From: Halicephalobus mephisto
Taxonomy: Eukaryota > Nematoda > Chromadorea > Rhabditida > Panagrolaimidae
Length of the DNA: 64,000 nucleotides
Direction: 5' to 3'
Assembly (NCBI GenBank): GCA_009193035.1
Contig: SWDT01000008.1
Span: 124,001 to 188,000, forward strand
Shown here: one piece after another, positions 39,700 to 50,137 of the stretch
How the letters are laid out: every line of letters starts with the position of its first letter
Position numbering within the stretch: the first letter of the stretch is position 1
Position numbers and translations under genes: made by a program
The notes under the pieces: generated by a model
Seen by the model: only the letters and a program-made list of their open reading frames with translations
What the model was told of the DNA's origin: nothing
Database searches by the model: none

Positions 39700-39920
39700 T
39701 ATCTAATTTCGACTATGTTACAACTACTCCCTGAGGCATTTCATCCTAGAACTTTGTTGATGGTTAAATTTTAGCTTTTTAAAACTAGTTTTTTAAAATT
39801 ATTTAATTACTGTATTAAACCATCTCAAGCACTAAAGACTGGTCTGAAATGAAAAAAATAAAATTAACATTACGAAATAGGGAAACAAATATCGCCAAAG
39901 AACAACTGTATGCATCTTTT
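39700..39920. repeat. Dispersed repeat copy ('ccctgaggcatt' to 'cgaaatagggaaacaaatat')
   Basis: Contains 'ccctgaggcattt', 'attactgtattaaaccatc', 'ctggtctgaaatgaaaaaa' and 'attacgaaatagggaaacaa'. The same landmarks in the same order occur at 59400-59630, and parts at 530-700, 9000-9260 and 26636-26860. Probably an old interspersed element of about 200 bases or more. Confidence 0.55.
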
Positions 39921-40049
39921 AGATCAGCGTCCTTTGTTCCTTTACTGTCATCTTTGACCATTTCAAAAAGCAAAAAAGCTGGTTTAAAAAAAGAAAATAT
40001 ACAGTATGACAATTGTCCCCCTGTGGAAATTTTCACTTTAAACTAAAAT

Positions 40050-40420
40050 TGATTTAATAAAATTAATCAAGAAAATTTTTAAATTAATTTATCATTTTAT
40101 GAAAATATTTTGTACAATAAAAAATTGATCTTAAAAAATATATACAGTATGACAATTAATATTTTTAGGATTTTCACTTTAAACTAAAATTAATTTCGAA
40201 ATTTTCTTGATTAATTTTTTTAATTAATTTATCATTTTATGAAAGTATTTTGTACAATAAAAAATTAATCTTAAAAAATATTTACAGTATGACAATTAAT
40301 ATTTTTGGAATTTTCATCTTTTTGAGCCAAAATTAATTTCGAAATCGTCTTGATTAATTTTTTTAATTAATTTATCATCACACTAAATTTTTTCAAATCT
40401 AAAAAATTTAACTTTAAAAT
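40050..40420. repeat. Three tandem copies (about 130 bp) with 'tatcattttatgaaaatatt'
   Basis: Each holds 'attaatttatcattttatga', 'ttgtacaataaaaaatt' and 'acagtatgacaattaatat'. From 40430 to 41690 the sequence is AT-rich, with another diverged repeat of about 120 bases ('aatatacagtaatctaaatt') between 41100 and 41600. No gene seen. Confidence 0.7.
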
Positions 40421-41689
40421 GAAGAAAATTACACCAGTATTAAAATTATTATTTTTAATTAAAAAAATCATTATTTTTAATTTTTTTTAAAATTATTATT
40501 TTCAATTTTTTTTAAATTATTATTTTTAATTTTTAAAATTATTATTTTTAATTTCAAAAAAATCATTATTTTTAATTTTTTTTATTATTGTTTTTAATTT
40601 TTTAAAAATAATGAAAGTAAAAATTCCACCACGAAAATGTCATGTAATTTAGGATTCTCAGATCAGTTTGGCGAAATGAGACTAAACAAATTTTATCTTC
40701 TTTTTCGTCAAAAATGGTACACTTTAAAAAGTCCGATTTTTATTTTAAAAAAATTAATTTTAAAAAATTTGTTTTAAAATTGAATAAATTTAATTTCGAT
40801 ATATAAAAAAGTAAAAAATCCGGATTATCTCGGATTTTGTTTCATGAAAATTTTTGGAAATTTTCAGAAAGGTCAACAAGAATAAAAGTGCAAATCGCGA
40901 GATTACAGTTTTGCCGAGAAAGCCAAACAGATAAGCAAAAGTTCCTTGTATAAACACAAAATGCGAATTTTATTAAGATTATTTTAAATATTGAATGTGT
41001 TCGAAGACGGACAGTTTAAAATTTCTTCGATCAAGAAAAAAGTTTTTTTTGTACTATAAAATTCTAGATTTTTTTCGTGATTTTATTTAAAAAGTTATTT
41101 TAAATTTTAAGGATATTAGTAAAATAAAAAAAATAGTATTAGTGATATACAGTAATCTAAATTTATTATTTATTATTTTTAAATTTCAAATTTAAATAAT
41201 TAAAAATAAAGTTCTTAAAAGTTATTTTAAATTTTAAGAAAATTAGTAAAATAAAAAAATAATACTTGTAATATACAGTAATCTAAATTTATTATTTATT
41301 ATTTTTGAATTTTAAATTTAAATAATTAAAAATAAAATTTAAAAAATGATTGAAAATAAAAAGTATTAATTACTGTAAATTACTTATTAAATATTTTTTT
41401 AAATTAAAGATTTTTTCAATAAAAAATATTGTTTTTTATAAAATTTAGTTCTTCAATTTTAAGGTTATTAATAACGAGATCAAAAAAAACTACTCATTTA
41501 CAGTAATTCAGATTTGTATCTTTGTATTTTTCGAAGTTTAAATTTACATAATTAAACAAGAAAACGATTAAAAATAATACAAAACACGGTAATGAATGAA
41601 TATATTAAATATCTTCAAAAATAAATTTAAAATTTTCGAAAAAGTATTCATTTTTAACTTTTTATAAAGTTAGTTATACAGTTAGAAAA

Positions 41690-42480
41690 CTACATATGAT
41701 ACACACAAAAATGAGTGAACTGAATATAATGTATCGATATACCAGAACGACTTCAGTGTATCAAATACATTACGTTCAATATATCAATACATTAAGTGCA
41801 ATATCGATGAATTTTATTCAATCAACGGGTACATTGGATATAATGCATGGATATATTAAAATAGTTCTGTTATATCAGATAAACTGTATTTACTGTATCG
41901 ATATATTGAATGTAATATCAATGTATTATATTCAAAGTACCGACACATAAAGTAGGATATCAACGTATTGGATATGATGCATGGATATATTAAAATAGTT
42001 CTGATGTATTAGACAAACTGTATATAATGTATCGATATATTAAGTGTAATATCAATGTATTATATTGAAAGTACCGATAGATTAAGTTGATATCGATGTA
42101 TTGGATATAATGCATGGATATATTAAAATAGTTCTGTTATATCAAATAAACTGTATATAATGTATCGATATATTGAAACGGATGTGATGAGTGAGATGCA
42201 TTATATTCAATGTACCGATACACAAAATAGAATATCGGTGCATTGTGTATAATGTATCGATATATTGAAACAGATCTGATGTATCTGATACAGTATATTC
42301 AAAGTAGTGATAGATTAAGTTGATATCAATACACTATGCTTAATATACCCGTACATAAAAACGGTTCTGATATGTGAAGTATATTGTATTAAGTGTATAG
42401 CTACATTAAGTTGATATCGGTACATTGTATATAATCTACCTTGAGCATAATATATCCAGTATATTAGAGCCTTTTCAATC
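41690..42480. repeat. Satellite-like block, inverted partner of 28790-29610
   Basis: Units with 'taatgcatggatatattaaa', 'atatcaatgtattatattca' and 'gatagattaagttgatatc' run for about 800 bases. Their reverse complement reproduces the order found at 28985-29600. An open frame of 84 codons (41696-41950) is a by-product. Confidence 0.8.
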
Positions 42481-42819
42481 TACTTTTTGTATCTAATATA
42501 AGTTTAAAATTTATTTTCGGAAAATTCGTAAAAATTATTCGAGATTATTAATAATAAGTTTAAGGATTAAATTTTTCAAATTTCAAATTTTATTCCTATT
42601 TCGCACAGAAAAGCAACAAAGTTAACTACAATCTTTAAAGTGACTAGATTTTATAAATGACTACTTTCTTTGTTCCATCTAAAGTTTAAGGATTAATTAT
42701 TCAAAATTATAAATAATAAAATTGAGGGTTAATTATTTGAAATTATTAACAATAAGATTGAGGGTTAATTTTAAAGACTAAATTTTATTGTAGAAATTGG
42801 AAGACCTGTAAAACTGAAG

Positions 42820-43045
42820 AAAAAGAATAGGCCGAGCTCGGATTGTTGTTGGATTGCATCCTTATCACTGAGAGGTGCCAGTCCTCCTCCAGAGAGGTCC
42901 TGCCTGGGTAGTCACGGTTATCTCTAGAAGCAAAGACACAAAGGTACATTTGTTGTAATTTCCCAGGTCACCTCGTTCTCAGAACAATGGGGATTTAAAA
43001 GACTAATAACCAACAGCACGATTAAAGAACGAATCGAGCATCATT
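42820..43045. other. GC-richer unique island, unknown
   Basis: A roughly 220-base stretch with near-balanced composition in a strongly AT-rich interval, including 'gaggtgccagtcctcctcc', 'gaggtcctgcctgggtag' and 'cccaggtcacctcgttctc'. Short complementary blocks (gagaggt...acctc) could form stems. No ORF of note, no tRNA A/B boxes and no known snRNA motif are recognised. It may be an ncRNA gene, an enhancer or a transposon remnant. Confidence 0.35.
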
Positions 43046-43099
43046 CGTGATGGGACCAATATTCTTTGTGTTTATTTTTTGGAAAAATTTAAATAATAA

Positions 43100-43890
43100 T
43101 TTTGATAAAGATAATAGTTAATTTACTTTTTGATCATGTGATTGATGAGTATTTAAAGAACCATGAACTTTGTGGTCGAAAAATGAAGCAGATATCGCAT
43201 ATCAGGATCAATATTATATTTAAAAATTCTTCTAAATCTCAATTTTAAAAAAGATTAAAATTTATAATCTTGATCTAAATGATGTTTGATTTATTTTCCG
43301 ACTAAGGACATAGTTACTGATTTTAAAAAAATGACAAATTTTAAGATCTAAGATGTACCACATATTAGGATCAATATTATGTTTAAAAATTCTTCTAAAT
43401 CTCAATTTTAAAGAAAATTAAAATTGGTAATCTTGATCCAGATGATATTTAGTATATTCTCCGACTGAGGACATAGTTACTGAGTTTTAAAAAATGACAA
43501 ATTTTAAGATCTAAGATGTACCGCATATGAGAAAAAATTTTTACCATTTAAAGATTCTTCTAAATCTGCATTTTTAAAGAAAATTAAAATAGATAACTTT
43601 GATGTGAATAGTACTTGATTAATTTTTCGATTTGAAATGTGATTAATGTTCTTTAAAAAGTAAAAAAATTAATGATTAAAAAGTTAAACGAATATTTCAC
43701 ATTATGATCAGTATTTTCATTCAGAAATTCCTTCAAACTTTCATTTAAAACAATCAAAATTAATCATTCCGAGATGGATGATGTTTGATTCCTTTATTAG
43801 CTACAAGGATGATAACGATCTTTTAAATAAGCACAAAATTCGTGGTCTAAAAGCAGAGCATACATCACGTATCAGGATCAGAGCTGTCAA
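43100..43890. repeat. About 150-180 bp tandem repeat, five diverging copies
   Basis: Recurring landmarks are 'attcttctaaatctcaattt', 'aaggacatagttactgatt' and 'caaattttaagatctaagat', with the central two copies most alike. No coding signal. Confidence 0.7.
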
Positions 43891-43894
43891 TCTC

Positions 43895-44270
43895 GAACTT
43901 TCGAATTAATTTCGAATTAATATTAAATCAATATTAAATTTTCAAATTAATTTTAAACTCTAGAAGTAATTTCAAATTAATTTCTAATTAATATTAAACA
44001 TTCGAATTAATTTCGAATTAATTTCGAATTAATTTCGAATTAATTTCGAATTAGTTTCTAATTAATTTCTAATTAATATTAAACTTTCGAATTAATTTCA
44101 AATGAATTTCGAAGTAATTTTAAATTAATTTTTAGTTAATTTCTAATTAATATTAAACATTCGAATTAATTTCGAATGAATTTCGAATTAATTTCAAATT
44201 AATTTTTAGTTAATTTCGAATTAATTTCAAATTTTCCAATTAATTTTAAACTTTCGAATTAATTTGAGTT
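43895..44270. repeat. Short-unit repeat 'tttcgaattaa'
   Basis: More than 25 copies of an 11-base unit (tttcgaattaa and variants). Simple sequence. From 44271 to 44760 the sequence is AT-rich with nothing recognised. Confidence 0.8.
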
Positions 44271-44764
44271 TGAAGATGTTCAAAAATCAACAGTTTTGAT
44301 CAGGATCAAGTTTTTTTGTTCGATATTTTTGTTTATTTTTATATTTAAAAAATTAAACTTGATAACGGAAACATTGGGCATAAGTCAAATATTGTATTTT
44401 TAATTCAGTTATGTTTTTTTTGAAAACAGTTCGAAAAAATGTCAAACTTGATGGTCCTGGCAAGAATGTTGTTTGATTTATTCGTCGATTATAAACTTGA
44501 TTAATAAGTATTCAAAACATTTTTAACAAAATACAGTAAAAAAAAAATAAAAATCATTTGTGATAAAATTATTTTTTTTCAAAAATTTTTAAAATCTTCA
44601 TTTTTCGACACAGATTCCAAGTGGTGATCTTGATGGCGGATATCTGATCCGTTTTATCGAAATTTATTATTAAAATTCAAAATCGAAATTTAATTTTTTT
44701 TCAAAAATAACTTTGAAATTAAAAATTCAAATAAATTTTATTAATTTAAATAAAACAATTTGTT

Positions 44765-45135
44765 TTAAATATAAAAATTCATGAGTATTGTCTCAGAACG
44801 AAAAATCTAAATTTTGACTTCGAAATGTGATTTTATTTTATTAAATTTCGAGATCAAAATTTCAATTTTTTATTTTTAGACAAGTTTTAATTCGAAAATT
44901 CCAGATATCAATTAAGGTAAATTTAAGATAAAAAAATTTATGAATAATGTCTCAGAACGAAAAGTTTAAATTTGGATTTCGAAATGTGATTTTTATTTTA
45001 TTAAAGTTCAAAATAAAAATTTCAATTTTTTATTTTTGGACAAGTTTTAATTCGAAAATTCCAGATATCAATTAAGGTAAATTTAAAATAAAAAAATTCA
45101 TCAATAATGTCTCAGAACGAAAAGTTTAGATCTTG
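44765..45135. repeat. Two and a half copies of the 'tgtctcagaacgaaaaatct' repeat
   Basis: Units of about 165 bases with 'tgtctcagaacgaaaaatct', 'ggacaagttttaattcgaaa' and 'ttccagatatcaattaaggt'. The same unit occupies intron 2 of the acyl-CoA synthetase (37010-37225), in the same orientation. From 45136 to 45530 is unique promoter-side sequence for the next gene. Confidence 0.8.
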
Positions 45136-45530
45136 ATCGCAAATTATGTCAACAAAGAAATTTCGAAACTGAACTTTGATTTTGTTTTCTGATAGAAAAT
45201 TAATTTTTCAAATTTCTCAATATAAAATAATTGTGAATTTACTAGTTGTTTTTATGCATAAAGATTACTTTAATCAATTTCGTAATAGTTAAATTTAAAA
45301 AATATTAATTTATAAATTCAATTAAATCACAATGCGGTCGATTGGCGTTTCGTTCCTTTTGACAACGGACATTGGGTCAATGATGCAACAAAATTTTTTC
45401 TTTTCTTCGGCCCCTATCCCCAGAGGCTTTTTTGCCGGTTTTTCTTACATTTCGTCCCCGAGCATAATTCAATCTTCATCCGGTCTTTGGTCTATTTTGC
45501 GTGGTTTTGGGATTTAAAAATCTGAATTTT

Positions 45531-45548
45531 GGTTTTTTATTTTTTCAG
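45531..45548 (+). promoter_or_regulatory. ppp-1: Trans-splice acceptor at the eIF2B gamma start
   Basis: The sequence ggttttttattttttcag is followed by TC and the ATG at 45551. A perfect nematode acceptor without a visible upstream exon. Confidence 0.6.
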
Positions 45549-45550
45549 TC

Positions 45551-46996
45551 ATGTTGAAAAAAACCCAAGAATTCCAAGGAATTGTTCTCGTTGGAGGATA
45601 TGGAACACGGATGCCGGAATTGACAGACGATGTGCCCAAACCTTTACTGCCTGTGGCCAATGTCCCGATGTTCTGGTACGCTTTGGATATTTTGAGGAAG
45701 AACAACATCATGGGCATGTCGTTTTCATATATGAATTTTTTAAAAATCGAATTGTTCTAGATGTTTTGATGCTTACAAATGAACGATGTCATAGTAGGAT
45801 AAATCAGTTGCTTTCTGATGGATCTTTGCCGCCGTTGCCCAGCGAGATGAAGATCGAATTGGTGAACACCAGGGCCCATGGTCACGATTGGGGAACTATT
45901 CAGGCCCTTGTGCAAGTCCAGGATCGAATTAAGAACGACTTCATTGTTGTGTCTGGAGATATTGTGTCCGATCTGAAACTAGATTACATGCTCGAACAAC
46001 ATCGAGCTGAAGACGCCACGATGACCGTTCTGCTCTCTGAAAACACCCTGTCTGGACCCGTCCCCGGACCAGTGAATGATAGTGGAAAGTGTAAGTTGAT
46101 TAAATACAAATGTCCGGCAAAATAAGCGTTATAGACCGCGATTTCACTATTATACCTGCTGATCAAGACCCTCCAAAACTTCTGTATCTCATTCCTGAAG
46201 AAGATTTCGAAGATGAACCTCCAAATTCAGAATTATTCCTAAACAACCGCAATGTCCGTTTGTCGTCGAGATTCGAGAATTGTAACATCATGATTATGAA
46301 ACGGGGATTGTTGAATGTCATGAGGAGTTTGGATGAGTAGGTTTTTCTATTTGATTTCCAAAAAACACCCATTTTAGGTCCTTTACTTCTGTCAATTGTG
46401 ACTTTATTCCTTATCTCCTAAAACTCCAGAATAGTCGTCCCGACACTACCGTCAATAACCTTATTTTCGGAAATTTGTCCAAGAAACCAACCGACGAATC
46501 CGATGAAGAAGAACCAATCAAAGATGACAGAAACATCCGCTGTTATGCTTATTACGCAAAAATCCCTGCATGTACTTTTATTGCTCATTGTAACACAATT
46601 GGACCGTATTTTGCCGCAAACAAAACAGTCATTGCTTCTGCAAAGCAGTTCTTCACAGATGACATGATAGAATATCTCCTAATCGGAAAACGTGATCATG
46701 GAATCGACAACAAATCTGTCGTTCATATGAGTGCTGAAGTCGGTCAAAATACAAGGATAACAGGAAGCGTTATTATGAGACAATGCAAAATCGGAGCTGC
46801 TGCTAAAATTCATAATTCTATTATTTTAGAAGGGGCTGTTATTGGACCAAAATGTGTCATAAGTAATTCTATCGTCGGAGCTAGAGAAGTAGTTCCAGAA
46901 GGAGGTAGTTTTTGTTTTTATATTTGAATACTAAGTTCATTTTTAGAACGAGTAACGAATAGTGTTCAAAGAACCCTCAAGAACTTTGAAGTATAG
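45551..46996 (+). CDS. ppp-1: Translation initiation factor eIF2B subunit gamma
   Basis: Part of the catalytic (gamma-epsilon) half of the eIF2B complex, which exchanges GDP for GTP on eIF2. Exons are 45551-45713, 45761-46090, 46135-46336, 46378-46904 and 46947-46996, giving 423 residues (human 452). The N-terminus is a sugar-nucleotidyltransferase-like fold: FQGIVLVGGYGTRMPELTDD, then VPKPLLPVANVPMFWYALD, and a central DFIVVSGDIVSDLKLDYM. The middle holds NCDFIPYLLKLQNS. The C-terminus is a left-handed beta-helix: VHMSAEVGQNTRITGSVIM, CKIGAAAKIHNSIILEGAV, IGPKCVISNSIVGAREVVPEG, end ERVTNSVQRTLKNFEV. Introns are 41-47 bases; the first appears to use a GC donor. The second was placed at GTAAGT/ttatag because it alone keeps the frame. 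ppp-1 is the C. elegans name as I recall it; identity as eIF2B gamma is firm. Confidence 0.92.
45714..45760 (+). other. ppp-1: Probable GC-AG intron in eIF2B gamma
   Basis: The exon ends NNIM-G and the next begins at-GTT-TTG (D-V-L-M-L), preceded by ttgttctag. Joining at ATGG|GCATGT is the only choice that keeps the frame without stop codons, and the 47-base length is typical. GT sites nearby shift the frame. Confidence 0.65.
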
Positions 46997-48132
46997 TTGC
47001 TGATCTCGCTTGGATTATTCGTTGAGATGATAATTGTTATAAAGTAAATCAGGAAAGGCAATGGGATTGTTCTGACGAGAAAGTAAAGTTGAAATTGTTA
47101 GAGGAATTGAAATTTGGATTTTTTGGATTGGATGAAAGTGAAAAAATTTGCATAATGGAATCTGGATTGAGAAGTTTTAAAATTTGAAGTTACTAAAAAG
47201 GGAAATTTTAATTTTTGCTAGTTTGAATTTTTGAATTTTTAGTATTTTTAATCAGTTTTTTTAGTTGTAATTACTTTTTTGTGAAAATTTGTTCTGATCT
47301 TGAGATTATTGATTCCAAATTTTTTAATTTTAAACTTTTAAATTTAAATTTTATTATTTTTTAATTTATTATTTTTAAATTTATTTTTGTTTTTATTCTA
47401 AAAATTTTAAAATTAATTGAAACTTTCCCTTTTAAAAACATAACAAATACTAAACCTCAATGATCATTCTCAAAAATAATATAATCCGTTTTTTTCGCAT
47501 TAAAAAATCAAAGATTTAATTTTTTTTCAACACAAAAAATCGGTTGTTAGGACCTGTTTTTTCTGTTTTGAATAATGACAGTCATGACAAAATTGCCCTT
47601 TTGATTTTCAAATTCTTGTGCAAAAAAAAAAAAGATTCAAACATCTGAAAAATTCGAAAATAAAAAATAATAAAACTACAAAAATTGCAGAAAAATTAAA
47701 AATTAGAAAATTCTAAAAAAATTGAATTTAAAAATTAAAAATTATTTAAAAATTAAATGTTATTTAAAAATTAAAAATTATTTAAAAAGTAAATGTTATT
47801 TAAAAATTAAAAATTATTTAGAAATTAAATATTATTTAAAAATTAAAAATTATCTAGAAATTAAATATTATTTAGAAATTAAATATTATTTAAAAATTAA
47901 AAATTATTTAGAAATTAAATATTATTTAAAAATTAAAAATTAAATGTTATTTAAAAAGTAAGTATTATTTAAAAATTAAAAATTATTTAAAAATTAAATA
48001 TTATTTAAAACACCTGTATCACGTCAATTTTTAACCTTAGATTTCCGTTCACCTGGTGGTTTCTATGGTAATCTTCAAAATTTTGCATTTTCTCGAGGAA
48101 AGTTTACCAGTTAATCCGGTTTTCTGTTCGAT
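46997..48132. other. Intergenic, mostly AT-rich
   Basis: 46997-47640 is AT-rich with no feature recognised. 47700-48010 is a tandem repeat of 'taaatattatttaaaaatta' units, about 17 bases each, open in one frame (47722-47943) only by repetition. 48010-48130 is unique and may be the promoter of the next gene. Confidence 0.5.
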
Positions 48133-48697
48133 ATGACAGGTACGTTACTGTATCAGGACCGTTTTGTTCAGGTTTGAAATTTCAAATTTTCAAATTTCCA
48201 TAATATTTTTTAAGCTTTTTTCGGAGGAATTAATCGTGAAAGTGTACTATTTTCCGACTCGGAAGGACCTCCACATCTGGCCCAAAACGATCAAATCGGT
48301 CCATTACAGAAGGAAAGCCTTCATGACTGACATCAGAATCCCCAACTGGGGCAACAAGGACCTGTCTTCCATATGGTGGGCTTCGGACATGAGACGACAT
48401 ATCTACTTTGGAGCTTCGAAGAACTTCTACAATGTCATAATAGATACAGGATCGAAAACAAAAAAAGGATTTTCGATCGAGAGAATTTCGGATTTTTTAA
48501 CAGCTCTCGAAAAAGCTGTGTCTCCAAACACCCGTTTTGAGAACAGTTTTCCTGTTCAATCGCTTTTCCCCACGAGAGCCAGAGTCGCCGAAGATGCGCT
48601 TTTCCGGGAGCCAGGGAGAGAAGAACACTTTGATTCCATCATGGCCAGACCGAGTAGTTGTCCTCCGGATGAAGTTGGATATCCGAAACTTGATTAA
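48133..48697 (+). CDS. Uncharacterised protein, about 174 aa
   Basis: Not recognised. Exon 1 is 48133-48171 (MTGTLLYQDRFVQ), ending at a GTTTGA donor. Exon 2 is probably 48215-48697, after a 43-base intron with an unusual AAG acceptor (attttttaag); the acceptor choice is uncertain. The product has a basic, aromatic-rich core: ELIVKVYYFPTRKDLHIWPK, TIKSVHYRRKAFMTDIRIPN, SSIWWASDMRRHIYFGASKN and FYNVIIDTGSKTKKGFSIER. A proline/charged tail follows (REPGREEHFDSIMARPSSCP), ending DEVGYPKLD. Codon use is balanced and unlike the flanks, so a real gene is likely. There is no signal peptide or membrane segment. The stop is 20 bases before a long dispersed repeat. Confidence 0.6.
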
Positions 48698-48716
48698 TCC
48701 GATTTTTGTATTTAAG

Positions 48717-49166
48717 AAATGCAGAAAGTTTCGTAACAAAACTTTGAGGAGATTCGATGATCTTCTGGGATGTCTAATTTGGGTCTTGTCAGACAGATCC
48801 AGTCCCTCCAGATCATGTTGAAATCATCTCGTATCTTTGACTTTGGTTCTTTCGGACCAGACCGAGGTCATCCTCATTCCTCCCCAGCTTTGATCTAGGT
48901 CTTGTCAGACAGATCCGGACCATCCCACAATCCCCCTACATCTCTGCTTCAGATCTTGCTGAACCAGCTTCAAGACCATTCCGCAATCTTCTTGCATCTG
49001 TATTCCCTGATTCAGGTCATATAAAGTTGATCCAAGTCGTTCTAGATCATCCGATAACTCTCTCATAATTTAGGTCTTTCTAGGTTGGTTCAGGTCCTTC
49101 AAGGCCATTCCAAAATTGTCTTACATCTCTATTCTTCTGATTTAAGTCTTTCTAGATCTGATCTAG
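48717..49166. repeat. 450-bp dispersed repeat, copy 1 (copy 2 at 62503-62946)
   Basis: Begins 'gcagaaagtttcgtaacaaa' and ends near 'tttaagtctttctag'. I counted about ten differences over some 435 bases against the second copy, same orientation, 13.8 kb away. GC content is higher than the surroundings. It is internally built from diverged units of about 45-60 bases containing 'tcttgtcagacagatccgg', 'caggtccttcaaggccattc' and similar. No ORF. Confidence 0.9.
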
Positions 49167-49439
49167 ACCCTTCCAAATCAGGCCACAATCATCTCACATT
49201 TCCACTCTCTTAATTTAGATCTTTTTACAGTTGACTAAGACTTTTGAAAGCTAATCTGAGAAGATATAAAAATGAAATCCATAAGTTAGTAGAAAATACA
49301 TAATTTTAATTTCTCTAATATCTTGTGCTGAGTTTATATAAAAGATAGTTTTTCTTTTCCCTGTATGCACTACTTTTTCCAACGATATAACACTTTTTTG
49401 AAAATAAAATTTTTAAATCGAGATTATCTGTGATAACAA

Positions 49440-50045
49440 AAATCAGAAAACTTTGACGAACGAAGTAGTTATCTCCTGGATGAAACGGGATATTCGGGAT
49501 TTCATTAATCCTATTGTCAAAAATCAGTTTAGAAATTTTAAAAATATAATTAAAATTGTATATTTGTAAATCTGTCTAAATGAATATCGCCGGATAAAGC
49601 ATATCCGAAATTTGCTTAATCCGACTTTTTTGTTTAAAAAATTTTGAAATCGAGATTTGTATGACAGAAGAAATCCGAAATTTGCAGATATAGTTAAATC
49701 CAGTACCTGTCTCGGATAAAGTGGGATATTTGGGATTTCATTAATCCGGTTTTTTTTTATTAAAAATTCAATTTTAAAATTCGGATTTCTACCAAAATCG
49801 AAAAAAATCGTAAATTTAAAAACGTGTTTGAATCGAGTACTTAACTCCGGATTAAATGGGATATTTGGGATTTCATTAATCCGATTCTTTCGATAAACAA
49901 TTTTTAAAATTTATTTATTTAAAACAAAAATCGTAAAAAATCCGTCTAAATGACTGTCCCGGATAAAGTATATCCGAGACTTACTTAATCCGATTCCTTT
50001 TTTTATTATAAAAATTTGAAACCGAGATTTACATAAACCGAAGCA
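49440..50045. repeat. About 120-150 bp tandem repeat with 'ggataaa..atatccg'
   Basis: Four to five diverged units contain 'gggatattcgggatttcatt' or 'ggataaagtatatccgagac' followed by 'ttaatccgat'. The short inverted pair 'cggataaagcatatccg' is present in two units. No gene seen. Confidence 0.7.
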
Positions 50046-50137
50046 AAAGTGAAAATCTAAGAAAGAAGTAGAAGCCTGATACAGGTGCGGAATCTGGAAG
50101 TGAACGAGCTCAAAATCGAGATACCGACGGAACCAGA

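Noticed and set aside
45332..45517. 61-codon ORF upstream of eIF2B gamma
   Set aside because: No splice donor joins it to the gene, and the gene's own ATG lies right behind an acceptor. Likely promoter sequence.
47722..47943. 73-codon Lys/Tyr/Leu ORF
   Set aside because: Product of a short AT-rich tandem repeat.
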